The notes beneath the pieces were generated by a model that saw only the letters and a list, made by a program, of their open reading frames with translations, searched no databases and was not told the origin of the DNA. The position numbers and the translations under genes are program-made. Positions 43,733 to 51,814 of a DNA stretch of 64,000 bases are shown here, one piece after another; position 1 is the stretch's first letter, and the number at the start of each line of letters is the position of its first letter. The DNA is from JBHFEI01 sp041928815 (lineage in GTDB: Bacteria > Pseudomonadota > Alphaproteobacteria > Rhizobiales > Rhizobiaceae), in the NCBI RefSeq assembly GCF_041928815.1, contig NZ_JBHFEI010000004.1:1-64000 (forward strand), read 5' to 3'.

Positions 43733-44112
43733 GTGACGACCAGGCCCATTATCCCCCCGTCGATCCGGTCGGCGTCGGACTGAAGGGGCTTTGCCCGCGC
43801 TGCGGCCAGGGAAAGCTCTTCGACGGTTTCCTCACGGTGAAACCGGCCTGTGCCGCCTGCGGCCTCGACTACGCCTTTGCCGATGCCGGAGACGGACCGG
43901 TCGTCTTCGTCATCCTCATCGCCGGCTTCCTCATCCTCGGCCTCGCTTTGTGGCTCGACGTCAACTACAGCCCGCCGCTCTGGCTGCATCTCGTGCTGTG
44001 GATCCCGCTCGCCGTCGTCGTCTGCCTCGGGCTGATGCGCGGGCTGAAGGGCGTGCTGATCGCGCTGCAATACCGCAACAATGCCAGGCAGGGCGAGATC
44101 GACCGTGGCTGA
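43729..44112 (+). CDS. DUF983 family membrane protein
   Basis: A 127-residue protein with an N-terminal zinc-ribbon-like segment (CPRCGQGKLFDGFL then CAACG) and two hydrophobic helices (about 57-80, 83-105). DUF983 genes lie between subunit III and SURF1 genes in many alphaproteobacteria. A role in oxidase biogenesis is inferred from that association. ATG 43729 overlaps the preceding transpeptidase stop by 4 bases, and SURF1 starts within its last codons. Confidence 0.9.
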   Translation: MSDDQAHYPPVDPVGVGLKGLCPRCGQGKLFDGFLTVKPACAACGLDYAFADAGDGPVVFVILIAGFLILGLALWLDVNYSPPLWLHLVLWIPLAVVVCLGLMRGLKGVLIALQYRNNARQGEIDRG

Positions 44113-44842
44113 GGGGGCCTCGCGCGGCCGTACAGCCGCCATGCTCGCCGTCGTCGCGGTGGCGTTCTGCATCCTGGCGGGGCTCGGAACCTGGCAGGTG
44201 CAGCGCCTCGCCTGGAAGGAGAGCCTGATCGCGATGATGGCGGAGCGTCGTGCCGCGCCGCCGCAGACGCTCACCGAAATCGAGGCGATCGCGACCGGGG
44301 GCGGCGATGTCGACTACCGGCCGATCCGCGTCGCCGGCCGCTTCGACCACGCCCGCGAGCGCCACTTCTTCGCCACCTACGAGGGCGCCACCGGCTACTA
44401 CGTCTATACGCCGCTGACCGTCGACGAGGGCCGTGTCCTCTTCGTCAATCGCGGCTTCGTCCCGTTCGAGCGCAAGGACGCCGCGACGCGCGGCGAGGGG
44501 CAGGCCGAGGGCGCCGTGACCGTCACCGGGCTTGCCCGGGCGCGGCTTTCGGAAAAGCCCTCCTCCTTCGTGCCCGAGAACGACGAGGCGAAGAACATCT
44601 TCTACTGGAAGGATCTCGACGCGATGGCGCGCACGGCAGGCCTCGCCCCGGATCGGGTGCTTCCCTTCTTCGTCGATGCCGATGCGACGCCGAACCCCGG
44701 CGGCCTGCCGGTCGGCGGCGTCACCCAGTTCGACCTGCCGAACAACCACCTCCAATATGCGGTCACCTGGTACGGCCTGGCGCTGGCGCTGGTCGCCGTC
44801 ACCCTCGCGGTCGTGCTTCGCGGCCGCAGGGAGCGGAACTGA
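44105..44842 (+). CDS. surf1: SURF1 family cytochrome oxidase assembly protein
   Basis: Inner-membrane protein with two terminal helices and a periplasmic loop, involved in heme a insertion into subunit I. Motifs are LGTWQVQRLAWK near the N-terminus, RPIRVAGRFDH, VNRGFVP and the C-terminal NNHLQYAVTWYGLA. The start is uncertain. GTG 44105 has GGGCGAG upstream and overlaps DUF983 by 8 bases (245 aa). ATG 44081 would add 8 residues. Confidence 0.9.
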   Translation: MAEGASRGRTAAMLAVVAVAFCILAGLGTWQVQRLAWKESLIAMMAERRAAPPQTLTEIEAIATGGGDVDYRPIRVAGRFDHARERHFFATYEGATGYYVYTPLTVDEGRVLFVNRGFVPFERKDAATRGEGQAEGAVTVTGLARARLSEKPSSFVPENDEAKNIFYWKDLDAMARTAGLAPDRVLPFFVDADATPNPGGLPVGGVTQFDLPNNHLQYAVTWYGLALALVAVTLAVVLRGRRERN

Positions 44843-45007
44843 CCCCGAGGGTTGCCGAAGGCCGCGCGTCCTGTTGCCTGCCCCAGCGGGCGAAAGGAGG
44901 GGGATGGGGCGTGTTCGTCCTTGTGCCGCGGTTGCCCGCCCATATATACAGGGCCCATCCGATGCCCGCTCTTGACGGGCGCCCCTTCGTTGCAGGCGAT
45001 CCGGTTC

Positions 45008-46018
45008 ATGGCCTCACCTCCCGCTGAGAAACCCCCGCTCACCATAAGGCTCTGCGGCCCGCGCGGCTTTTGCGCCGGTGTCGACCGGGCGATCCAGATC
45101 GTCGTGCTGGCGCTGAAGGAATATGGCGCGCCGGTCTATGTCCGCCACGAGATCGTTCATAACCGGTTCGTCGTCGAAGGGCTCGAGGCCAAGGGCGCCG
45201 TCTTCGTCGAGGAACTGGACGAGATCCCCGAGGCGCATCGGCGGCAGCCCGTGGTCTTTTCCGCCCATGGCGTGCCGAAATCCGTGCCGGCCGATGCCGA
45301 CCGCCGCAATCTCTTCTATCTCGACGCCACCTGTCCGCTGGTCTCCAAGGTTCACAAGCAGGCGATGCGCCACCAGCGCATGGGCCGCCATGTGATCCTG
45401 ATCGGCCATGCCGGCCATCCGGAGGTGATCGGCACCATGGGGCAGCTGCCGGACGGCGCCGTGTCGCTGATCGAGACGATCGAGGACGCCGACTGCTATC
45501 AGCCGGCAGACCCCGACAATCTCGGCTTCGTCACCCAGACGACGCTTTCCGTCGACGACACCGCCGGCGTGATCAGGCGGCTGCACGAGCGCTTCCCGAA
45601 CCTGACGGCGCCGGCTGCCGATTCGATCTGCTATGCCACGACCAACCGTCAGGAGGCGGTCAAGCAGGCCGCGCCCGGCTGCGACCTCTTCCTGATCGTC
45701 GGTGCGCCGAACTCGTCGAATTCCAAGCGGCTGGTGGAAGTGGCCCAGCGCGCCGGTGCGACCCGCTCCGTGCTGGTGCAGCGCGCCGCCGAGATCGACT
45801 GGGAGACGGTCGGCGCGATCCGCACCGTCGGGCTCTCCGCCGGCGCCTCCGCCCCCGAGGTCATCGTCGACGAGATCATCGAGGCCTTCCGCGCCCGTTT
45901 CGAGGCTCTGGTCGAGCTCGCCGACACGGTCGAGGAGACGGAGAACTTCCTCGTCAACCGCGAGCTTCGCCATGTGCCGCTGACGGCGGCCGACATGGCC
46001 TTCGTCAACGGCGAATAG
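45008..46018 (+). CDS. ispH: 4-hydroxy-3-methylbut-2-enyl diphosphate reductase
   Basis: Last enzyme of the MEP pathway, reducing HMBPP to IPP and DMAPP with a [4Fe-4S] cluster. The cluster ligands are C22 (GFCAGVDRA), C109 (DATCPLV) and C208 (DSICYATTNRQ). The length of 336 aa is usual. ATG 45008 follows CCGGTTC, a weak ribosome site; the frame is open upstream without similarity. A short CG-stem at about 44963-44980 precedes it. thrB follows 15 bases on, so the two are co-transcribed. Confidence 0.96.
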   Translation: MASPPAEKPPLTIRLCGPRGFCAGVDRAIQIVVLALKEYGAPVYVRHEIVHNRFVVEGLEAKGAVFVEELDEIPEAHRRQPVVFSAHGVPKSVPADADRRNLFYLDATCPLVSKVHKQAMRHQRMGRHVILIGHAGHPEVIGTMGQLPDGAVSLIETIEDADCYQPADPDNLGFVTQTTLSVDDTAGVIRRLHERFPNLTAPAADSICYATTNRQEAVKQAAPGCDLFLIVGAPNSSNSKRLVEVAQRAGATRSVLVQRAAEIDWETVGAIRTVGLSAGASAPEVIVDEIIEAFRARFEALVELADTVEETENFLVNRELRHVPLTAADMAFVNGE

Positions 46019-46033
46019 CAGGAACCCGGACCC

Positions 46034-47011
46034 TTGGCCGTCTATACCGACATCACCGAAGACGAACTCGGCCGCTTCCTTGCGGCCTATGACATCGGCG
46101 CGCTCGTCTCCTACAAGGGGATCGCGGAAGGGGTGGAAAACTCCAATTTCCTGCTGCGAACCGGCGCGGGCGTCTTCATCCTGACGCTCTATGAGAAGCG
46201 CGTCGAGCGCTACGACCTGCCGTTCTTCCTCGGGCTGATGCAGCATCTCGCCGATCGCGGCCTCAATTGCCCGCTGCCGATCGCGCGGCGCGACGGGCGT
46301 CTCCTCGGCGACCTCGCCGGCCGGCCTGCGGCGATCATCTCCTTTCTCGACGGCGTCTGGCTGCGCAGGCCCGAGGCGCGCCATTGCCACGCGGTCGGCA
46401 GGGTGCTGGCCGAGATGCACATCGCCGGTGAAGGCTTTTCCATCCGGCGCGCCAATGCGCTCTCCGTCGCCGGCTGGCGTCCGCTCTGGAACAGGGCGCG
46501 CGACCGGGCCGACGAGGTGCGGGCCGGGCTCGCGGGCGAGATTTCCGCCGAACTCGACCATCTCGAAGCGCATTGGCCGCGTGACCTGCCGGAGGGCGTG
46601 ATCCATGCCGATCTCTTCCCCGACAATGTCTTCTTCCTCGAGGACCGGCTGTCGGGCGTGATCGACTTCTATTTCGCCTGCAACGACATGCTCGCCTATG
46701 ACCTGTCGATCTGCCTCAATGCTTGGTGCTTCGGCAAGGAGGACGGCGTTTTCGACATCGGGAAGGGCGCCGCCCTGCTGGCGGGCTACCAGTCGGTGCG
46801 GCCGCTGAGCGCCGCCGAAGTCGCGGCCCTTCCGCTGCTCGCGCGCGGCTCGGCGCTGCGCTTCTTCCTGACGCGGCTCTACGACTGGCTGACGACGCCG
46901 CCGGGCGCGCTGGTCGTCAAGAAGGATCCGCTGGAATATCTGCGCTACCTGCAGTTCCACCGCAGGGTCGCTTCCGCCGCCGACTACGGCCTTGCGGGAG
47001 AAAGCGCATGA
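46034..47011 (+). CDS. thrB: Homoserine kinase (APH-fold, type II ThrB)
   Basis: Phosphorylates homoserine on the way to threonine. The 325-residue protein is of the aminoglycoside phosphotransferase fold used for ThrB in rhizobia. It has GIAEGVENSNFLL, catalytic VIHADLFPDN and metal-binding VIDFYFACND. It starts with TTG 46034 (MAVYTDITEDEL), as is usual for orthologues. Its stop overlaps rnhA by 4 bases. The matching threonine synthase gene lies at 56.8-58.2 kb. Confidence 0.93.
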   Translation: MAVYTDITEDELGRFLAAYDIGALVSYKGIAEGVENSNFLLRTGAGVFILTLYEKRVERYDLPFFLGLMQHLADRGLNCPLPIARRDGRLLGDLAGRPAAIISFLDGVWLRRPEARHCHAVGRVLAEMHIAGEGFSIRRANALSVAGWRPLWNRARDRADEVRAGLAGEISAELDHLEAHWPRDLPEGVIHADLFPDNVFFLEDRLSGVIDFYFACNDMLAYDLSICLNAWCFGKEDGVFDIGKGAALLAGYQSVRPLSAAEVAALPLLARGSALRFFLTRLYDWLTTPPGALVVKKDPLEYLRYLQFHRRVASAADYGLAGESA

Positions 47012-47451
47012 AGCATGTGGACATCTTTACCGACGGCGCCTGTTCCGGCAATCCGGGGCCGGGCGGCTGGGGCGCGGTGCTGCGCTACGGCGAGGTCGAG
47101 AAGGAGCTCTGCGGCGGCGAGGCGGAAACGACCAACAACCGCATGGAGCTTCTCGCCGCGATCACGGCGCTGAACGCGCTGAAGAGCCCGTGCCGGGTCG
47201 ACCTGCACACCGACAGCAAATATGTCATGGACGGGATCGGCAAGTGGATCCATGGCTGGAAGAAGAACGGCTGGCGCACCGCCGACCGCAAGCCGGTGAA
47301 GAACGGCGAGCTCTGGCAGGCGCTCGATGCCGCCCGCGACCGGCACGAGGTCACCTGGCACTGGGTCAAGGGCCATGCCGGCCACCCGGAGAACGAACGG
47401 GCCGACGAACTCGCGCGATCGGGCATGGAGCCCTTCAAGAAGGCGCGCTGA
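47008..47451 (+). CDS. rnhA: Ribonuclease HI
   Basis: Cleaves RNA in RNA-DNA hybrids. The 147-residue protein has the catalytic D9, E47 and D69, and a fourth acid in ENERADELA. The basic protrusion KWIHGWKKNGWRT is present. ATG 47008 overlaps thrB (ATGA). End of the ispH-thrB-rnhA unit. Confidence 0.96.
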   Translation: MKHVDIFTDGACSGNPGPGGWGAVLRYGEVEKELCGGEAETTNNRMELLAAITALNALKSPCRVDLHTDSKYVMDGIGKWIHGWKKNGWRTADRKPVKNGELWQALDAARDRHEVTWHWVKGHAGHPENERADELARSGMEPFKKAR

Positions 47452-47541
47452 CCGGCCCGCGACACAACTTTCGCGCGGTTCAATGGCTTGACGGCGTTTT
47501 CGATTGCATTAGCCTCTCCTTATTTCGAAGGGGAGGTTTTC

Positions 47542-47874
47542 ATGAAGACATTTGCAGCCACGCTCATCCTCGCCGCCGTCGCTCTCGGCGCGCCGGCCGC
47601 CTCTGCCGAGGTCAAGCCGTTCGGCTCCACCTGCGTCAAGGTCACCAAGGGTGCGTCGAAGACCGTTTGCGTCGCCTGGAACGGCAAGACGATCGCGAGC
47701 ACCGACAAGTTCCGCAATACGATTCCCACCCGTGGCCAGCACACCGGCTGCAAGGCGAGCGACGCGGTCATCGCCTGCTCCGGTGGCACCTATGCGACGG
47801 GAGAGGGCTCCGGCAGGATGCCGCCGTTCAAGGTGCGGCTGAAGGCCGGAAAGCCGGTCGCCGCCAACTGGTGA
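47542..47874 (+). CDS. Small secreted hypothetical protein
   Basis: A 110-residue protein with a signal peptide cleaved after ASA (MKTFAATLILAAVALG at the start). The mature region is basic and has four Cys (TCVKV, TVCVAW, TGCKAS, IACSGG), suggesting two disulfides. No family recognised. A strong GGGAGG precedes ATG 47542. It is a single gene closed by a perfect hairpin. Confidence 0.75.
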   Translation: MKTFAATLILAAVALGAPAASAEVKPFGSTCVKVTKGASKTVCVAWNGKTIASTDKFRNTIPTRGQHTGCKASDAVIACSGGTYATGEGSGRMPPFKVRLKAGKPVAANW

Positions 47875-47879
47875 CATGC

Positions 47880-47921
47880 CCGTTCCCGGCCGGGCGATCC
47901 GCCGCGGCCGGGAACGGTGTT
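47880..47921. terminator. Bidirectional hairpin terminator
   Basis: A perfect 13-bp stem (47880-47892 with 47905-47917) with a 12-base loop, followed by TGTTT on the plus strand. It separates the convergent secreted-protein and peroxiredoxin genes. Confidence 0.75.
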
Positions 47922-47925
47922 TGCC

Positions 47926-48411
47926 TCAGAGCTGTTCGAGAATGGCGGCGGCGCTCGACACCGTGGCCTTGCCGGGCGACTCCTCGACGTTCAGCGCGGT
48001 GACGACACCGTCGTCCACGATCATCGAATAGCGCTTCGACCGCACGCCGAGGGTGCCGGCGGAGAGATCGATGTCCATGCCGATCGCCTTGGTGAAACCG
48101 GCGTCCCAGTCGGCGAGGAAGTGGATCTTGCCGATGCCGCCCGAGGCGGTCGCCCAGGCGCCCATGACGTGCAGGTCGTTGACGGCGAGCACGGCGATGT
48201 CGTCGATGCCGCGCGCGAGGATCGCCTCGCGGTTTTCCAGGAAGCCCGGCAGGTGGTTGAGCGAGCAGGTCGGCGTGAAGGCGCCCGGCACGGCGAAGAG
48301 CACGACGCGCTTGCCCTTGAAAAGCTGTTCGGTGGTGATCTCGACAGGCCCCTCGGCGGTCTTCTCCTTGAAGGTGGCGGCGGGCAGCGTGTCTCCGACG
48401 GAAATGGTCAC
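47926..48411 (-). CDS. Peroxiredoxin (Prx5/AhpE-like, glutathione-type)
   Basis: Thiol peroxidase of 161 residues. The peroxidatic Cys is C49 in VPGAFTPTCSLNHLPGF. Sequence NDLHVMGAWA and KRYSMIVDDGVV fit the Prx5 class. It reduces H2O2 and organic peroxides using glutathione/glutaredoxin or thioredoxin. The start is GTG 48411 (MTISVGDTLP) with AAGGAG ten bases upstream; the frame extends to 48489 without similarity. No resolving Cys is visible. Confidence 0.92.
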   Translation of the reverse strand: MTISVGDTLPAATFKEKTAEGPVEITTEQLFKGKRVVLFAVPGAFTPTCSLNHLPGFLENREAILARGIDDIAVLAVNDLHVMGAWATASGGIGKIHFLADWDAGFTKAIGMDIDLSAGTLGVRSKRYSMIVDDGVVTALNVEESPGKATVSSAAAILEQL

Positions 48412-48485
48412 GGCGTCTGATCTCCTTGAATGGGGCGGCCCGCCGCGGCGTCCGGGGGCGGGGCCGGTCGGACTATAGAATTGCC

Positions 48486-49292
48486 TCACTCAAAGGCAAG
48501 CGGCGTTTCCATGCTGCGGGCGCCGGCCCTGACGACGATATGGATTGCGGCAAGGTCGAGCGGCTTGCCCTTCGGCCGGCGCAGCACGTCGATCCGTGCC
48601 GTCATCGTCCGGCCCGTCACGGCGCGCGCGACCGGCATGTGCACGGCGTAGCCGTCAGGCGCGGCGACGAACACCTCCGGCGCCTCTCCGCCGCCCTCCG
48701 GCAGCGCGACGCGGATGTCGATCCGCCTGCCGTCGTCGGAGGCCTGCGCGGCCTGCAGCCGGAAATCTTCAGAGGGCGGCTCGGGCAGCCATTTTGCCGC
48801 ATCTTTGATCCGGGCGCGGTCGAGCGGCCGGTCATGCGGGCCCTCGTCCAGCGTCAGCGCCAGATCGCCCTGGACGGGAATGCAGATCTCCTTGCAGATG
48901 CCGAGCAGCACCGAGAGGTCGAGACGGCGGGCCTGCGGCGCCAGGCGCTTCAGCCGCAGCGGAAGGGCGACGGGTCGGTCGTAGCCGACATAGCGCACCG
49001 TGCCGTCGTCGAAGAGGCGCGGCGGCGGGAAGCCGATCCCGTCGAGGGCGAAGCCGCTCTCTGGCGGAAGGGTCACGCTCGGCGCCAGCCCGCTCGCGCC
49101 CGGATCGCGCCAGTAGGTCTTCCAGCCGGGCGCCAGCCGGATGTCGAGAACCGCCGGGACGGTTCCGTCCGCCTCCGGGGCGGCGGCGACGAGACGGATC
49201 GTACCGCCTTCGCTGTCGAGCGTGTTGCTCGTCGCGGCCCGAAGCGGGGCGGCGGCCAGCAGCGAGGCGGCCAAGGCGGCCATCAGCCGCAC
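48486..49292 (-). CDS. DsbD N-terminal-domain-like periplasmic protein
   Basis: An exported protein of about 268 residues with a signal peptide ending at LRAA. The body resembles the thiol:disulfide interchange DsbD alpha domain (LAPGWKTYWRDPGASGLAPSV; ICKEICIPVQGDL with a Cys pair). It lacks the DsbD membrane and thioredoxin parts. Rhizobia encode such stand-alone domains, with a role in periplasmic electron transfer or copper/disulfide handling inferred. I prefer GTG 49292 with AAGG upstream. The frame is open to ATG 49391, which would bury the signal peptide behind 33 residues. Confidence 0.8.
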   Translation of the reverse strand: MRLMAALAASLLAAAPLRAATSNTLDSEGGTIRLVAAAPEADGTVPAVLDIRLAPGWKTYWRDPGASGLAPSVTLPPESGFALDGIGFPPPRLFDDGTVRYVGYDRPVALPLRLKRLAPQARRLDLSVLLGICKEICIPVQGDLALTLDEGPHDRPLDRARIKDAAKWLPEPPSEDFRLQAAQASDDGRRIDIRVALPEGGGEAPEVFVAAPDGYAVHMPVARAVTGRTMTARIDVLRRPKGKPLDLAAIHIVVRAGARSMETPLAFE

Positions 49293-49497
49293 ACCCGCCC
49301 TTGATCTTGCCGCCCGGTGGAATAGTTCCCCTCTCGCGGTCCGGTTAAAAAGGTTGACGCCGCACCGGATGGCATTCGCCCATTTCCGCATCACATGCCC
49401 TGCTCATCGTCCTGAATGCCTGCGGCTCTACCATGAAAAACGACCCGCGCGCAGATTAGAGACTTTTCATTTCTCCGTGAATTGGTAGGCTTTCCCC

Positions 49498-50106
49498 ATG
49501 TTGACCAAAGCGACCTTCAGCAAGACACGCGAGCGCGGCTTTCTCGACGGGCAGTTCCTCATCGCCATGCCCGGCATGGCGGACACGAATTTCGCGCGCA
49601 CGGTCGTCTATATCTGCGCCCACTCCTCCGACGGGGCGATGGGTTTCGTGCTGAACCGGCCGCAGACGCTGACCTTCCCCGACCTGCTGCGCCATCTGAA
49701 CATCGTCGAGGACGGCGAGATCATCCGCCTGCCGCCGATGGTACGCGAATTCCAGATCCAGACCGGCGGGCCGGTGGAGACCGGACGCGGTTTCGTGCTG
49801 CATTCGGACGACTATATGAGCGAGTCGAGCATCCCGGTCAGCGACGACATCTGCCTGACGGCCACGCTCGACATCGTCCGGGCGATTTCGAGCGGCGACG
49901 GGCCACAGCGGGCGATGATGATGCTCGGCTACGCCGGCTGGGCCTCGGGCCAGCTCGAGGCCGAGATCGCCGGAAACGGCTGGCTCACCTGCCCGGCGGC
50001 GGAGGACATGATCTTCGACCGCGACTGCGCCGCCAAATACGACCGGGCGCTCGCCACGCTGGGCGTCACGCCGGCCATGCTGTCGATGGAGGCGGGGCAC
50101 GCCTGA
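49498..50106 (+). CDS. YqgE/AlgH family protein
   Basis: A 202-residue conserved protein (UPF0301) with FLDGQFLIAMPGM, GFVLNRPQ, TGGPVE and LGYAGWASGQLE motifs. AlgH was named for an effect on alginate transcription in Pseudomonas; its biochemical role is unknown. ATG 49498 opens MLTKATFSK. It is divergent from the DsbD-like gene; the intervening bases are AT-richer than average. Confidence 0.9.
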   Translation: MLTKATFSKTRERGFLDGQFLIAMPGMADTNFARTVVYICAHSSDGAMGFVLNRPQTLTFPDLLRHLNIVEDGEIIRLPPMVREFQIQTGGPVETGRGFVLHSDDYMSESSIPVSDDICLTATLDIVRAISSGDGPQRAMMMLGYAGWASGQLEAEIAGNGWLTCPAAEDMIFDRDCAAKYDRALATLGVTPAMLSMEAGHA

Positions 50107-50227
50107 CGGCGTGTTGCCGCCTGCTTTTCATCGCCGGCCCGGAACCTTTTTTTCGCTGCCCCGTTTTCCCCGCAACGGCACGATGATCCCGAAACGGGCG
50201 TGCCGGGAACCGAAAAAGGAGCAAACC

Positions 50228-50419
50228 ATGGGCAGCATGTCCGAAAAGATCAGCGGCGTCGGCAACCAGATCGCCGGCAAGGCCAAGCAGGCCATCGGCG
50301 AGGCGACCGGAAACGATCGCCTGAATGCCGAAGGCAAGGGCCAGGAAGTCAAGGGCAAGCTCCAGAAGGCGTCCGGCGACGCCAAGGACGCCGTGAAGTC
50401 CGCCGTCGACCGGATGTGA
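50228..50419 (+). CDS. CsbD family stress-response protein
   Basis: A 63-residue hydrophilic protein with the CsbD pattern GNQIAGKAKQAIGEATGND and GKGQEVKGKLQKA. CsbD proteins are induced by general stress in many bacteria; the function is unknown. GGAG precedes ATG 50228. It is followed by a terminator. Confidence 0.92.
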   Translation: MGSMSEKISGVGNQIAGKAKQAIGEATGNDRLNAEGKGQEVKGKLQKASGDAKDAVKSAVDRM

Positions 50420-50518
50420 CCGCGATACGGCAGCCACGGATCTCCCGATCCCAAGGCTGCCGACGAGGAGCGCGAAACCTTTCCGGCAGACGGGTTCAAC
50501 TGACGGAAAGCCGCGCCG

Positions 50519-50556
50519 ATGCCCGCCTGGTGCTCACGCATCGGCGGGCATTTCTT
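50519..50556 (+). terminator. Rho-independent terminator after csbD
   Basis: ATGCCCGCC (50519-50527) pairs with GGCGGGCAT (50543-50551), followed by TTCTT. It lies 100 bases after the CsbD stop and before the metallopeptidase gene. Confidence 0.65.
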
Positions 50557-50647
50557 CCTCTGGGGCAGGGCCTTGGGGGATTATGGGGAACGGGCTCATC
50601 AGCAACGGAAAGCCCGGCGTCGTTGCGGCCGGGACGGGGATCCATCC

Positions 50648-51757
50648 ATGAAGCTTTTCACCTGCGGCCATTGCGGTCAGGCCGTCCATTTCGACAATCG
50701 CGTCTGCGTGCGCTGCGGCTCGAGGCTCGGCTTCGCCGCCTCCGACGCGAAGATGCATGCCGTCCTTCCGGAGGACGACAAGGGCGGAGACCTCTGGCAG
50801 GATGCCGCCGACACTGGCCGGCGGTTCCGCTTCTGCGCTAACGCCGCGCAGGACATCTGCAATTGGCTGGTCGACGACGGCTCGGCAGAAATCTATTGCG
50901 AGGCCTGCCGCTACAACCGCATCGTGCCCGTGACGGACAATCCGGAGGGGCTCGACCGCTGGCAGCGCATCGGGCAGGCACAGCGCCATCTCTTCTATTC
51001 CCTGATCCGCTGGAACCTGCCGCGTCCCGGCCGCGACGTCGATCCGCAGGGCGGGCTGGTCTTCGATTTCCTCGCCGACCAGACGGCGCCGGACGGCAGC
51101 ATCGTCCCGGCGATGACGGGCCACGAGGACGGCCTGATCAGCCTGCGGGCGGCGGAGGCAGACGATGCGACCCGCGAGAGCATCCGTGTCCAGATGGGCG
51201 AACCCTACCGCACGCTGCTCGGCCATTTCCGCCACGAGATCGGCCATTTCTATTTCGACCAGCTCTGCCGCGACGAAGCGATCCTCTCCGAGGCGCGCGC
51301 GCTCTTCGGCGACGAGCGCGAGGATTACGCAGCGGCGCTGCAGCGCAACTACGAGCAGGGCCCGCCGCCGGACTGGCAGCTGCGCTTCATCAGCACCTAT
51401 GCGAGCTGCCACCCGGCCGAAGACTTCGCCGAATGCTGGGCCCATTACTTCCACATCGTCGACACGCTGGAGACCGCCCGCGCCTTCGGCCTGTCGACCG
51501 ATCCCTGGCGCCATGGCGACATCGCGGCGGAGGTGAGCTTCGATCCCTACCGCGCCCCGTCCGCGCAGGTGCTGGTCGATGCGTGGATCCCGTTGAGCGT
51601 GGCGCTGAACAGCCTGCAGCGCAGCATGGGGCAGATGGACATCTATCCTTTCATTCTCTCCCTGCCGGTGGTCGAGAAGCTCGACTTCATCAACCGCCTG
51701 ATCCTCAGCTATGCCCAGCCGCAGGAGAATGCCGCTCCGGTCGAGGCTGCGGCCTGA
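50648..51757 (+). CDS. Zinc-ribbon putative metallopeptidase (COG4307-like)
   Basis: A 369-residue cytosolic protein. Two Cys clusters form N-terminal zinc ribbons: C6, C9, C20, C23, and C63, C71, C84, C87. The metal motif H196-E197-I-G-H200 (HFRHEIGHFYFD) is followed by HPAEDFAECWAHYFH, which supplies further metal-binding acids. It is a conserved bacterial family annotated as zinc-binding metallopeptidase, with unknown substrate. ATG 50648. A strong terminator follows. No partners are nearby. Confidence 0.85.
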   Translation: MKLFTCGHCGQAVHFDNRVCVRCGSRLGFAASDAKMHAVLPEDDKGGDLWQDAADTGRRFRFCANAAQDICNWLVDDGSAEIYCEACRYNRIVPVTDNPEGLDRWQRIGQAQRHLFYSLIRWNLPRPGRDVDPQGGLVFDFLADQTAPDGSIVPAMTGHEDGLISLRAAEADDATRESIRVQMGEPYRTLLGHFRHEIGHFYFDQLCRDEAILSEARALFGDEREDYAAALQRNYEQGPPPDWQLRFISTYASCHPAEDFAECWAHYFHIVDTLETARAFGLSTDPWRHGDIAAEVSFDPYRAPSAQVLVDAWIPLSVALNSLQRSMGQMDIYPFILSLPVVEKLDFINRLILSYAQPQENAAPVEAAA

Positions 51758-51778
51758 CGCTTAAGGCCGGGACAATGC

Positions 51779-51811
51779 GGCGCCTTTCGCCGGCCGGCGG
51801 AAGGCGCCTTT
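51779..51811 (+). terminator. Hairpin terminator after the metallopeptidase gene
   Basis: GGCGCCTTTCGCCGG (51779-51793) pairs with CCGGCGGAAGGCGCC (51794-51808) with one G-U pair, then TTT. The stem meets without an unpaired loop in linear form, so the apical bases must open. It sits between convergent genes. Confidence 0.75.
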
Positions 51812-51814
51812 CCG

